Below, piece by piece: positions 6,773 to 14,944 of a DNA stretch of 21,236 nucleotides. Position numbers and translations under genes: made by a program. Within the stretch, counting starts at the first letter, position 1, and every line of letters begins with the position of its first letter. Under the pieces are notes generated by a model. The model had not been told where the DNA came from, did not search any database, and saw nothing but the letters and a program-made list of their open reading frames with translations. The stretch spans positions 1-21,236 of the forward strand of contig DQTU01000296.1 in the NCBI GenBank assembly GCA_015662615.1. Direction: 5' to 3'. This DNA comes from Campylobacterales bacterium (GTDB lineage: Bacteria; Campylobacterota; Campylobacteria; Campylobacterales; QNZT01).

Positions 6773-8665
6773 TTGAGTCTATTTGGAATGCTGAACAAAC
6801 GCAAAAAAGAAGATATTGCACCAATTGAATTTGAAAAAAAAGTGATTGAGAGTAGTGATATTGCTAAAGATTTAGAAGAGATCGCATGTGCCCACCATAT
6901 CGAAGTTAGAACACTTGATTATAAAATTATATCTTATAAAACATACTATAAAAAGATAGGAAGTCCAAGATATAGAGAGCTTAAAGAGATTGATAGAGAG
7001 AAGTTTTTTAAAAAGGAAAATATATTAAATCCAGAATTAGAGATATTACAAAAACTCAAAGTTGAAGTATATAAAAGAAATAGCTCTAGGTTTCCGATAA
7101 AGATTGTAATTGGTGGCAATAAATCACTTACTAAAGTAGTGGCAACTATTAAAATGCAGGAGAAAGTTAACTATTTTGATGGATTGGAGCGTGAAATTCT
7201 CTCAGAGATTGATAAGAAAAAGGCAAAATTGAAGATTCTTTTAGGTTGTTTTGATGGTGATTTGCGTTCAGAGATTAAAAAACTTGTCTCTTCCATAAGA
7301 GTAAATAAAAAGATAGAAAAAAATGTAACTATAGTTTTATGTCAAGCATACGAGATGAAAAAACATACGGTTGGAGAAATTTTTTATAAGTTTAGAGAAA
7401 AAGAGGAAGATAGTGGTCAAAGAGTAGATCACTCAAATAAAGGGTTTATGCATACCATTAAAGAGGGGGATGTGATAATAGAAGTGTTACAACCCAAAGA
7501 GGGAAGTGTAGGTCGTGATTGTAGAGGAAATCTCATCGCGCTTAAAGAAGTAGAACTCTCCAATGAGATTCCTGAAATCAAAGCTTCTGAAGATATCGAG
7601 TGCAAAGAGTTAGAAGATAAGATAGTCTATATTGCAAACAGAAGTGGATTTATCAATGAAACCAAACCAAATGAGTTTGAAATTAGTGATGAAATGATTG
7701 TAAATGAAGTGAGTTTTAGAACTACTGGTTCTATTGAAGCAGGGAGTGATAAGGATATCAAGATTGATATAAAATGTAATGATTCTATGTCTGATGCGAT
7801 TGGTGCGGGAGTACATATTGAGACTTCTGAGGTTAAAGCGGAAGGAAATGTAGGAAATGGCGCTGTTGTTAAAGCTAAGGTTATAGAGATTGGCGGTCAA
7901 ACACATCAAAGTGCTAAACTATATGGTGGTGATGTTTCTGTAAATCTGCATAAAGGATTTGTTGATGGAGAAAATATCACTATTGATCTGCTAGATGGTG
8001 GTAAAGTTGTAGGCGATGTTGTGCGCATCAAAAAAGCCTCAGGTGGAGAGATAGAAGCACGTGAAGTTTATATCGAAACTGTATTATCGAATGTTACCGT
8101 TTATGCATCTCACTACATAGAACTAAATAAAGTTGAAGGAACAGGTAATAAATTTATAATTGATGCCAAGGCGCAACGTGGGTTTAAAGAGAAAGTTGAA
8201 ACTATTAAAGCAGGCATCTCTGCTGTAAAGTCAAATATGGAGAAGATTACCAAAAAGATTAAACAAATTAAAGCAAAAATTTATAATGAAAAAGAGACAA
8301 CGATAAAGATACATGAGCGCATCATTGAGTTAAGAGCAGGTGGAACCAAGCCTCCTGCATCGTTGGTAACAAAAATGAGAGAAAATCAAAATAGGATAAA
8401 AGAGCATAATTTATTGTTAAAAGAGTTAAAAGATGCTAGAATGGAAAATGAAACTCTTGCGGAGGATTTAACAAACCTCCAATCTTCTGTTTTTGATGCA
8501 AAAGTGATTAATAACTCTACTTGGAGGGAGTTTAATGAGGTAATCTTTAGAATTATCGAACCTCCAATAAGTGCATCTCACCTTTTAAAAGATGGTGAAA
8601 TTGCGCATGAGATTACGCTTAAAGCTGCTGAAGATGGGGAGTTTATTTTAAATAGAAAAGGATAG
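6773..8665 (+). CDS. FapA family protein (DUF342, polymer-forming)
   Basis: A 630-residue cytoplasmic protein of the FapA (flagellar assembly protein A, formerly DUF342) family. The N-terminal third is a mixed alpha/beta region; about residues 235-265 hold the conserved turn EGSVGRDCRGNLI; about 290-470 is a beta-helix-like repeat segment rich in spaced glycines; about 470-570 is a lysine/glutamate-rich coiled coil; a short tail follows. In Vibrio a FapA protein links glucose transport to polar flagellar assembly; in this phylum the role is not established. The start is TTG, supported by AAGGA exactly six bases upstream (6762-6766). Divergently placed from the bactofilin operon, whose product also forms beta-helix polymers. 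Its TAG stop is followed after three bases, in the same frame, by ruvA, so the two are one operon. Confidence 0.82.
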   Translation: MSLFGMLNKRKKEDIAPIEFEKKVIESSDIAKDLEEIACAHHIEVRTLDYKIISYKTYYKKIGSPRYRELKEIDREKFFKKENILNPELEILQKLKVEVYKRNSSRFPIKIVIGGNKSLTKVVATIKMQEKVNYFDGLEREILSEIDKKKAKLKILLGCFDGDLRSEIKKLVSSIRVNKKIEKNVTIVLCQAYEMKKHTVGEIFYKFREKEEDSGQRVDHSNKGFMHTIKEGDVIIEVLQPKEGSVGRDCRGNLIALKEVELSNEIPEIKASEDIECKELEDKIVYIANRSGFINETKPNEFEISDEMIVNEVSFRTTGSIEAGSDKDIKIDIKCNDSMSDAIGAGVHIETSEVKAEGNVGNGAVVKAKVIEIGGQTHQSAKLYGGDVSVNLHKGFVDGENITIDLLDGGKVVGDVVRIKKASGGEIEAREVYIETVLSNVTVYASHYIELNKVEGTGNKFIIDAKAQRGFKEKVETIKAGISAVKSNMEKITKKIKQIKAKIYNEKETTIKIHERIIELRAGGTKPPASLVTKMRENQNRIKEHNLLLKELKDARMENETLAEDLTNLQSSVFDAKVINNSTWREFNEVIFRIIEPPISASHLLKDGEIAHEITLKAAEDGEFILNRKG

Positions 8666-8671
8666 TCCATC
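8658..8671 (+). promoter_or_regulatory. Shine-Dalgarno and apparent ATC start of ruvA
   Basis: AAGGA at 8658-8662 lies six bases before ATC at 8669-8671, the same spacing as AAGGA before the TTG starts of fapA and ddl. The site overlaps the last codons and stop (TAG, 8663-8665) of fapA. This placement decides the ruvA start in the absence of any standard start codon. Confidence 0.6.
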
Positions 8672-9226
8672 ATAGTAGCGATAGAAGGGGAGGTTGTTAA
8701 AAAAGAACCTACCTATTTACATTTAAAACTCTCCAATGGTTTAACTTATTTGGTACACATTTCTATAAACTGCAGTGCTAAAATTTCTTCCAATGTTATT
8801 TCATTATATACTACTCAAATTATCAAAGAAGATAGCCATGCACTTTATGGGTTTATTGAAACTTTAGAAAAGACAATGTTTGATCGTGTGATTAAGATAA
8901 ATGGTGTAGGTCCTAGCACGGCGTTGGCAATTTGTTCTACATTTACACCTGAAGCTTTTTCGGCAGCTGTTTTTTCTCAAGATGTAGATGCGATTAAGAC
9001 AGTTCCTGGAATAGGACCTAAAAGTGCAAAGAGAATTTTAGTAGAACTTAGTGATTTTGTTTTAACAACAGATACTCTTAATGATGTAAGTCAGGTTAAA
9101 CAAGATGCACTTTTGGCATTAGAGAGTTTAGGATTTAAGAAAGAGAGAATTACTAAAGTACTTTCAACATGCAAGAGTGATACAGCGCAAACACTTATAA
9201 AAGAAGCGTTAAAAAAACTTACTTAA
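8669..9226 (+). CDS. ruvA: Holliday junction DNA helicase subunit RuvA, non-standard start
   Basis: RuvA binds four-way DNA junctions and loads the RuvB motor for branch migration. From 8669 the frame encodes 185 residues, the family's usual length. The OB-fold N-terminal domain includes IVAIEGEVVKKEPTYLHLKL; helix-hairpin-helix motifs are at about 78-84 (NGVGPST) and 112-122 (VPGIGPKSAKR); the C-terminal RuvB-contacting domain is at about 138-185. The expected initiator of the conserved MIVxIEG start is ATC, followed by ATA. No ATG, GTG or TTG occurs in frame from the fapA stop at 8663-8665 until the TTG at 8750. That TTG would remove 27 residues of the OB fold and has no ribosome site. So the gene starts at ATC or ATA, is read through from fapA, or carries a single-base change (G to C at 8671) in the cell or the data. 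Confidence 0.85.
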   Translation: MIVAIEGEVVKKEPTYLHLKLSNGLTYLVHISINCSAKISSNVISLYTTQIIKEDSHALYGFIETLEKTMFDRVIKINGVGPSTALAICSTFTPEAFSAAVFSQDVDAIKTVPGIGPKSAKRILVELSDFVLTTDTLNDVSQVKQDALLALESLGFKKERITKVLSTCKSDTAQTLIKEALKKLT

Positions 9227-9235
9227 GGAATATGA

Positions 9236-10267
9236 TTGAAAATTGCTATTATTTTTGGAGCTCAAAGTTTCGAACATGAGATAAGTATTGTTAGTGCAAT
9301 TGCTATGAAAGATATTTTAAAGAGTGAAATCGTCTATATTTTTTGTGATGAGGATAGAGAATTTTATCACATACCTGCATCCCAAATAAAATCAAAACTT
9401 TTTAGTAGCGGTGCGTATAAAAAATCTTCAAAATTAACAGTTAAAAATGGTGGTTTTTATCAAAAGTCACTCATGAAAGAGAAGAGGGTGGATTTTGATG
9501 TCGCACTCAACCTCTCTCATGGGGCAGATGGGGAAGATGGGAAAATTGCTTCACTTTTAGAGTTTTTCGAGATCCCTTTTATTGGACCTAGAGTAGATGC
9601 AAGTGTTATGAGTTTTAATAAGCTCTTTACAAAACTTTATGCAAAATCTTTAGGGGTTGAGGTTGTGGATTTTGAAGTGCTCCAAATTGGTGCTTATAAA
9701 ATTAGTTTGGATTATCCTGTAATCATTAAACCACTTCGACTTGGAAGCTCTATTGGGGTTAGTATCGTAAGAGATGAGTCTGAATTGGAGTATGCCCTTG
9801 ATGTGGCGTATGAGTTTGACACAGAGGTATTAGTAGAGCCTTTTATAGAGAGTGTTAAGGAGTATAATTTAGCAGGGCTTAAAGCAGATGAATTTATATT
9901 CTCTATCGTAGAAGAGCCTCAAAAAGAGGAGTTTTTAGATTTTGATAAAAAGTATCTTGATTTTTCTAGAACATCACAAGTCCAAGAAGCTGGTATTGAT
10001 AGTTATCTTGAAGAGAATTTAAAACTTACTTTTCAAAAGGTTTATGGAAGCCTATTTGAAGGGGCGTTGATCCGATGCGACTTTTTTGTAGTGGATGGAA
10101 AAATTCTTTTAAATGAGATAAATCCAGTTCCAGGAAGTATGGCAAATTATCTTTTTTCAGATTTTAATGCCGCGATAGAGCGACTTTTCAAATCATTACC
10201 AAAAAGTAAAAAAATTGCAATTGATTACCAATATATACACTCAATCCAAAAAGCAAAGGGCAAATAA
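9236..10267 (+). CDS. ddl: D-alanine--D-alanine ligase
   Basis: Cytoplasmic ATP-grasp enzyme that joins two D-alanines for the peptidoglycan stem peptide. The 343-residue product carries the family signatures: FGAQSFEHEISIVSA (7-21, substrate glutamate E15), HGADGEDG (95-102), the ATP-binding VIIKPLRLGSSIGVSIV (162-178, K165) and NEINPVPG (293-300, metal ligands E294 and N296). The start is TTG at 9236, six bases after TAAGGA (9224-9229), whose TAA is also the ruvA stop. An ATG at 9232 is out of frame. Third gene of fapA-ruvA-ddl, closed by a terminator at 10298-10326. Confidence 0.94.
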   Translation: MKIAIIFGAQSFEHEISIVSAIAMKDILKSEIVYIFCDEDREFYHIPASQIKSKLFSSGAYKKSSKLTVKNGGFYQKSLMKEKRVDFDVALNLSHGADGEDGKIASLLEFFEIPFIGPRVDASVMSFNKLFTKLYAKSLGVEVVDFEVLQIGAYKISLDYPVIIKPLRLGSSIGVSIVRDESELEYALDVAYEFDTEVLVEPFIESVKEYNLAGLKADEFIFSIVEEPQKEEFLDFDKKYLDFSRTSQVQEAGIDSYLEENLKLTFQKVYGSLFEGALIRCDFFVVDGKILLNEINPVPGSMANYLFSDFNAAIERLFKSLPKSKKIAIDYQYIHSIQKAKGK

Positions 10268-10297
10268 ATTAAATATCTTTAACTAATAAAATAATTG

Positions 10298-10326
10298 AAA
10301 AACTCTTTAAAATTTAAGAGTTTTTT
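10298..10326 (+). terminator. Rho-independent terminator after ddl
   Basis: AAAAACTCTT (10298-10307) pairs perfectly with AAGAGTTTTT (10316-10325) around an 8-base loop, ending in six T. It lies 30 bases after the ddl stop. Confidence 0.75.
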
Positions 10327-10340
10327 ATGTAAAAATTGTT

Positions 10341-10346
10341 TATAAT
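10341..10346 (+). promoter_or_regulatory. -10 element for the 109-residue protein gene
   Basis: A perfect TATAAT directly after the ddl terminator, giving a predicted transcript start near 10353 and a leader of about 23 bases that contains AAAGGA (10363-10368). No convincing -35 box is present. Confidence 0.6.
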
Positions 10347-10375
10347 TAAATTCAATTTACTTAAAGGATTAATAC

Positions 10376-10705
10376 ATGGCACATGTTACAGATGAAGCAC
10401 TTTTGGTACAGTTAGGATATACGCAAACTAATGGGATGATGGAAACCCTAAAAGAGATTATTAAAAACACATATGGATATGAAAGTATCAAAAAACATAT
10501 TATATCTTTACAGGAGTCGCTTAAGCCTTATGGGTCGTTTATAGCGATATCTTCTTCACATGATTTTTTTAAGATTAAAAATGAAAGTAAATCTGAGGTA
10601 GCACATGAACTGATACAAAAATGGTCTGAAAAATATAAAGTAAACCTCACTAAAGTTTCTGGTAAAGAGGCTTATTATATCGAGGGACAACGCGTCGCTG
10701 CATAA
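10376..10705 (+). CDS. Small protein of unknown function (109 residues)
   Basis: I do not recognise this protein. It starts with ATG seven bases after AAAGGA, is soluble (no signal peptide or membrane helix) and has no cysteine. The pattern is alpha/beta: helices around residues 5-12 and 20-47, a strand GSFIAISSSHDFFKI (53-67), a helix SEVAHELIQKWSEKY (73-87), and a strand pair VNLTKVSGKEAYYIEGQRV (89-107). The bracketing of its own TATAAT and terminators makes it a single-gene unit transcribed apart from the cell-wall genes before it. A conserved, possibly regulatory or stress-related protein is conceivable, but nothing shows it. Confidence 0.75.
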   Translation: MAHVTDEALLVQLGYTQTNGMMETLKEIIKNTYGYESIKKHIISLQESLKPYGSFIAISSSHDFFKIKNESKSEVAHELIQKWSEKYKVNLTKVSGKEAYYIEGQRVAA

Positions 10706-10708
10706 AAT

Positions 10709-10734
10709 ACAAAATGGGGTTTTTCCCATTTTGT
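10709..10734. terminator. Bidirectional terminator between convergent genes
   Basis: ACAAAATGGG (10709-10718), loop GTTTTT, CCCATTTTGT (10725-10734): a perfect 10-bp stem with A-rich and T-rich arms on either side, so it can work in both directions. It sits between the stop of the 109-residue gene and the stop of dctM, touching the latter. Confidence 0.75.
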
Positions 10735-12029
10735 TAATCTAAAAACACGCTTACAATCTCCGGAAATAAAATAATAATAAATAGCGTTACAAGTTGCAAA
10801 ATTATAAAAGGGATAACCCCTTTATAGATATCTTTCGTACTTACCAAATCCCCAGCCGAACCTTTTAGATAAAATAGAGCAAATCCAAATGGTGGTGTCA
10901 AAAAGGAAGCTTGTAAATTCATCGCTACTAAAATTGCAAACCAAATGGGGTCAATATCAAAAACTTCAACGATAGGTAAGAGAATTGGAATTACAATAAA
11001 ACAAATCTCTAAAAAATCTACAAAAAATCCTAAGATAAAGATAGCAAGCATGGCAATCGCCACAAAGGTCCAAGCATCTGCAATATCATTTTCAAAAAAT
11101 TCTAAAATCAAATCTCCACCGCCAACTTCATTAAAAACCAGTGAAAATGCTGTAGCCCCGATGAGAATCATAAATATCATGGAGGTTAGTTTGACAGTTT
11201 CCAAGGCACTGTTTTTGAGATTTGAAAAAGTAAAAGAACCATTAGCAAGCATGAGGATGATTGCGCCTACACTACCAAATGCTGCTGATTCTGTAGGTGT
11301 TGCAACGCCTGCAAAGATACTTCCAAGTACTAGGGTAATTAAAAGCATTGGAGGCACGATAGAGATAAGTGCTTGGATGATTACTTTTTTTCTATCATCT
11401 GCTTCATTTGGAATAGCAGGAGCAATTTCGGGATTTAGATATGAAATGACCAGAATATAGAGGATATAAAGTCCAACTAAGAGAAGTGATGGTGCTAAAG
11501 CTGCACGAAATAGATCGCCAACACTCACGCTCATGACATCACCAAGGATAATAAGTACGATAGAAGGAGGTATAATTTGCCCCAGTGTTCCACTAGCTGC
11601 AATGGTTCCTGAAGCAAGAGATTTTGAGTAACCATAACGCATCATGATAGGAAGTGAGATAATTCCCATCATGACAACACTAGCACCTACAATTCCAGTA
11701 CTTGCTGCTAATACTGCTCCTACAAGAACTGTGCTAATAGCAAGTCCTCCTCGTACATTTCCAAAGAGTTTTCCGATATTTATAAGTAATGCTTCTGCAA
11801 TTTTACTTTTTTCAAGTATGAGTCCCATGAAGATAAAAAGAGGGACTGCCAACAGTGTGAAGTTTTGCATGATTCCATAGATGCGATAAGGCATAAGACG
11901 AAAAATATCAATTCCTACATCTGGCGTTAAAAGTGCAACAAAAAGTGCAGAGGAACCAAAAGCAAAGGCTACGGGAAAACCAATCATCAGCAACACAAGT
12001 GCTGCGATAAACATATAAAGGCTGATCAA
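10734..12029 (-). CDS. dctM: TRAP transporter large membrane subunit DctM
   Basis: The ion-coupled channel subunit of a TRAP (tripartite ATP-independent periplasmic) transporter, usually for organic acids. The 431-residue product is nearly all membrane helices (about 12) and holds the DctM signature GTIAASGTLGQIIPPS (141-156) and a second inverted-repeat half. The start is TTG at 12029, overlapping the dctQ stop (TTGA); an ATG five codons later is possible. The substrate cannot be read from the membrane subunits, and no DctP receptor gene is in the window. Last gene of the six-gene minus operon, followed at once by the bidirectional terminator. Confidence 0.92.
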   Translation of the reverse strand: MISLYMFIAALVLLMIGFPVAFAFGSSALFVALLTPDVGIDIFRLMPYRIYGIMQNFTLLAVPLFIFMGLILEKSKIAEALLINIGKLFGNVRGGLAISTVLVGAVLAASTGIVGASVVMMGIISLPIMMRYGYSKSLASGTIAASGTLGQIIPPSIVLIILGDVMSVSVGDLFRAALAPSLLLVGLYILYILVISYLNPEIAPAIPNEADDRKKVIIQALISIVPPMLLITLVLGSIFAGVATPTESAAFGSVGAIILMLANGSFTFSNLKNSALETVKLTSMIFMILIGATAFSLVFNEVGGGDLILEFFENDIADAWTFVAIAMLAIFILGFFVDFLEICFIVIPILLPIVEVFDIDPIWFAILVAMNLQASFLTPPFGFALFYLKGSAGDLVSTKDIYKGVIPFIILQLVTLFIIILFPEIVSVFLD

Positions 12030-12514
12030 CTTTTAGCCTTTAACAGTTTGATATTTTTAAAGATTTCAGAGATACTTTGGAGTCCTAATAGAACAAAACC
12101 TACAACCATCATCGATTTGATAACCCAACGGTGTGTTAAACCTCCAGGATCGGGTGAAATCTCATTTTGTGTGTAGCTAAGTTCAATATATCCGAAACTG
12201 ACATAAAGAATGAGGAGTGTAAACGGGAGGATTAAAAAGAGTTGAGAAGCTATGTCAACCATAGCTTTAGTTCTTTGTGAATAGTTATGATAAAAGATAT
12301 CAACTCTCACATGTTTATTATTTTTAAGCGTATATGATAAACCTAATAGAAAGATGATATCAAAAAGATGCCACTCCAACTCTTGAAGCGCAATTGACCC
12401 TCCACCAAAAAAGTATCTATTTACCGAATCATATACGACTAAAAAACTTAGAACTACTACTAAAAATGCAGCCAACTTAGCAAAAAGTTCTACAAGTGTT
12501 TCAATTGCCCTCAT
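12026..12514 (-). CDS. dctQ: TRAP transporter small membrane subunit DctQ
   Basis: Four-helix membrane partner of DctM (helices at about 12-33, 48-66, 88-110, 130-150 of 162 residues). The family traits are the ELEWHLFDIIFLLGLSYTLK stretch (44-63), the VRVDIFY that follows, and the conserved HRWVIKSMMVVGF near the C-terminus. ATG start overlapping the trpC stop by four bases (ATGA). It pairs with DctM to serve a periplasmic receptor that must be encoded elsewhere. Confidence 0.88.
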   Translation of the reverse strand: MRAIETLVELFAKLAAFLVVVLSFLVVYDSVNRYFFGGGSIALQELEWHLFDIIFLLGLSYTLKNNKHVRVDIFYHNYSQRTKAMVDIASQLFLILPFTLLILYVSFGYIELSYTQNEISPDPGGLTHRWVIKSMMVVGFVLLGLQSISEIFKNIKLLKAKS

Positions 12515-13296
12515 ACTTTTTTTAGGGCGCTAACTGCTTCATAAATATCATCTTGTCTCATAAAATGTTCGCCAATTAAAAATGCATCAACTCCAATTTT
12601 GCTTAAATCTTCAATGGTCTGTTTATCATTGATGCCACTCTCAGCCACGATAATTTTACCATTGGGGATAAGTGGGATTAGTTTTTCACAAAGCGTCATG
12701 TCCATCTCAAATGTTTCTAGGTTTCGGTGGTTGATTCCTATGATATCTGCACCTGCAAAAATTGCTTTTTTCAGATCATTTTTATCATGAGTTTCTACTA
12801 ACGCTTCCATTCCCATATGTCTTGTGAAGTTTAAAAGCTCTTTTAGTTTATCTTTACTAAGTGCGGTAGCAATGAGTAAAATAAAATCCGCTCCATATAC
12901 TAAAGATTCAACAATTTGGTATCTATCGACGATAAAATCTTTTCTCAAAAGTGGAGTTGGAACATAGCGTCTGATGCCTGTGAGATATTCAAGATCTCCT
13001 TGGAAAAAGTGTGGTTCTGTTAAAACTGATATCGCACTTACTCCAGATTTTGTGTACTGTTGTGCGATAAAGAGTGGATCGAAATCTTCTCTGATAACCC
13101 CTTTGCTTGGACTTGCCTTTTTTACTTCTGCTATGATTCTGTAAGGATCTTCTTTAGTTGCCGTTAAATGTGGTCTTACATCTCTTGGTGCGTACGAATT
13201 GTAAGCAAGTGAGCGTCCAAGCCAGTCGATAGAAAATTCTTTTTCTCGTTTTTTTAAATCTTCTTTGGTCTTTCTGATGATGTCATCTAGTATCAT
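12511..13296 (-). CDS. trpC: Indole-3-glycerol phosphate synthase
   Basis: Makes indole-3-glycerol phosphate from CdRP in tryptophan synthesis. The single-domain 261-residue TIM barrel is full length, with the active-site segments IAEVKKASPSKGVI (55-68; E57, K59), LLRKDFI (116-122; K119), the EALVETHD strand, INHRNLETF and VAESGI. No other trp gene is nearby. It sits between a TPR lipoprotein and TRAP subunits, overlapping both by four bases, so its expression is tied to an operon unrelated to tryptophan. No trp leader or attenuator is visible. Confidence 0.95.
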   Translation of the reverse strand: MILDDIIRKTKEDLKKREKEFSIDWLGRSLAYNSYAPRDVRPHLTATKEDPYRIIAEVKKASPSKGVIREDFDPLFIAQQYTKSGVSAISVLTEPHFFQGDLEYLTGIRRYVPTPLLRKDFIVDRYQIVESLVYGADFILLIATALSKDKLKELLNFTRHMGMEALVETHDKNDLKKAIFAGADIIGINHRNLETFEMDMTLCEKLIPLIPNGKIIVAESGINDKQTIEDLSKIGVDAFLIGEHFMRQDDIYEAVSALKKV

Positions 13297-14588
13297 TTAT
13301 CATGTCCCTCTATACATTTTTTTATTATTTTTATATGATCAAGTATCTCTTTTTCATCACTCTTTTTTGAAAGTGGTTCTAACAGTTTATAAGCATCTTC
13401 ACAATTACCTTTTTTATACATTCCCCATGCAAGAGAATCAATATAAAAAAGTGAATCTGGTTCAGTTTTAAGTGCTTTTTTTACAAGCTCTATACCCCTG
13501 TCAATATCTAACTCATGATTAATCAAGAGATATCCGTAGTAATTATAATAGAGTGGATCTTTTAAGATATCCACTACTTTGTCAAATTTTCCACTAATGC
13601 TGTTAAGTAGTTTTTTTGAGTTTTTATTCTTTGCACTTTCATACTCTAATATAGCAGATCTAGCTAGCAATATATTGTCGCCACTTTTTTCGTAGAGTTT
13701 ATCTGCAAGTTTTAATGCACTTTTATAATCTTTTTTTGAAGTATAGATATCCAGCAGTAAAAGATCATCAAATTTAGTCTCTTTTAAAAATGATATCGCT
13801 TCATTATAACTTTTTTTAGAAGCATAAAGTTGGATTAGTTTTTCTGCAAATGCTGGATTTTTTGTTTTTAGATAAAGTTTTTTTAGTATGTTCGCAACAC
13901 CTTCACTATCATGCGTATGTGAGTAAAATTGAATTAATCTCGCACAAATAGTCTCTGAACATCCATTTAGCGCTACATCTGTTTCAAGAAGTCTTATCGC
14001 TTTGTGCTTTTGTTTCATTTTAATATAAATCAAATCGGTCATCTTTAAAAGTGCATAAGCACTTTTCTCTTTTTGATAAGCTTCCTCATAAGATGCCAAT
14101 GCTTTTTCACTCTCCCCAATACCTTCATAAGCTAAACCAGCAAGTTCTAAAGTTTTAGCAGTTCTGTTCTCCTTGAGAAGCTTATCGGTAAGCTTGCGTG
14201 CGGCTTTAAACTTTTTTTTATCTATATAATAGGCCACAAGATAACTATCAAGCGTAACGTTATGATGGTTGTTTGCTTCTGCTTTGTCTAAAATGGTTTT
14301 AATAGTGTTATAATCTTTGCTAATTACAGCGTTTTTTATCGCTTCTGTAGCATAAGTGACTTTGCCTGTGAGATCGTAAAGTTTGGCATAATAGGTAGAT
14401 GCAGTTTTAAATTGTCTATGGTTTTGCGCATCTAGTGCAAAAATAGCAAGTTTATCTTCCTCTGGAAAGTAGGAGGTTAAATTGCTATCTAGAACTTTAT
14501 CTGTAGTTGGAAGTAAAGCAGATTGTTTTGAAGTACAACCAGCACCAAGAGCAACAATCAAAAAAATTAAATAATAATACCTGGACAC
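13293..14588 (-). CDS. TPR-repeat lipoprotein
   Basis: A 431-residue protein that starts with GTG and a short hydrophobic leader, then a cysteine (GAGCTSK), which fits a lipoprotein anchor although the residue three before the Cys is Gly rather than the usual Leu/Val. The rest is helical with at least six TPR-like repeats, for example KTLELAGLAYEGIGESEKAL and ALASYEEAYQKE in the middle and SLAWGMYKKGNCEDAYKLLE near the end. TPR lipoproteins act as scaffolds for envelope complexes; the partner is unknown. It overlaps the YkgJ-type gene by 22 bases and trpC by four. Confidence 0.75.
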   Translation of the reverse strand: MSRYYYLIFLIVALGAGCTSKQSALLPTTDKVLDSNLTSYFPEEDKLAIFALDAQNHRQFKTASTYYAKLYDLTGKVTYATEAIKNAVISKDYNTIKTILDKAEANNHHNVTLDSYLVAYYIDKKKFKAARKLTDKLLKENRTAKTLELAGLAYEGIGESEKALASYEEAYQKEKSAYALLKMTDLIYIKMKQKHKAIRLLETDVALNGCSETICARLIQFYSHTHDSEGVANILKKLYLKTKNPAFAEKLIQLYASKKSYNEAISFLKETKFDDLLLLDIYTSKKDYKSALKLADKLYEKSGDNILLARSAILEYESAKNKNSKKLLNSISGKFDKVVDILKDPLYYNYYGYLLINHELDIDRGIELVKKALKTEPDSLFYIDSLAWGMYKKGNCEDAYKLLEPLSKKSDEKEILDHIKIIKKCIEGHDK

Positions 14589-14944
14589 TCTTTAATTACC
14601 TCATCTTTGTTTTCTTTAAAATGATCCCAAAAGGGAAACGTACGACATTGTGTTGGACGAACAGGATAAATTTGACATCCCTTTTTATCTGCATCAAAAA
14701 AAATACAGTGAAAACTGCCTTTAATTTTTAACTCTTTAAGAGAGATTCGATACCCAACTTTTCTAGTATAAGTTTGTATAAACTCTTGACGATCCAAGTT
14801 CAAAAACTCAGCCATCTCATTAACCTCTTTTGGCGTACACCAAATATAACCACTTTCGCCGATACAGCAGTTCCCCTCGCATGAGGAGCATTTAGAGGCA
14901 TCAAACCCAAAGTCAAATCTCTCTTGCTTTACAATGTTATGCAT
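14567..14944 (-). CDS. YkgJ-family cysteine-cluster protein
   Basis: A 125-residue protein of the UPF0153/YkgJ family, thought to bind zinc or an iron-sulfur cluster; biochemical function not established. Conserved cysteines: C19, C22, C26, C27 (CxxCxxxCC), C36, C80, C90, C100 and C120, with the signature YPVRPTQCRTFPFW (93-106). ATG start; the first 16 bases overlap the methyltransferase gene and the last 22 the TPR gene, suggesting coupled translation. Confidence 0.85.
   Translation of the reverse strand: MHNIVKQERFDFGFDASKCSSCEGNCCIGESGYIWCTPKEVNEMAEFLNLDRQEFIQTYTRKVGYRISLKELKIKGSFHCIFFDADKKGCQIYPVRPTQCRTFPFWDHFKENKDEVIKECPGIII

Noticed and set aside
8750..9226. ruvA starting at the TTG at 8750 (158 residues)
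   Set aside because: It would remove 27 conserved residues of the OB fold, has no Shine-Dalgarno, and the upstream in-frame sequence is clearly RuvA.
11644..11880. Plus-strand frames within dctM, murJ, trpC and other genes
   Set aside because: They are shadows of well-supported genes on the opposite strand, with no ribosome sites or family features.
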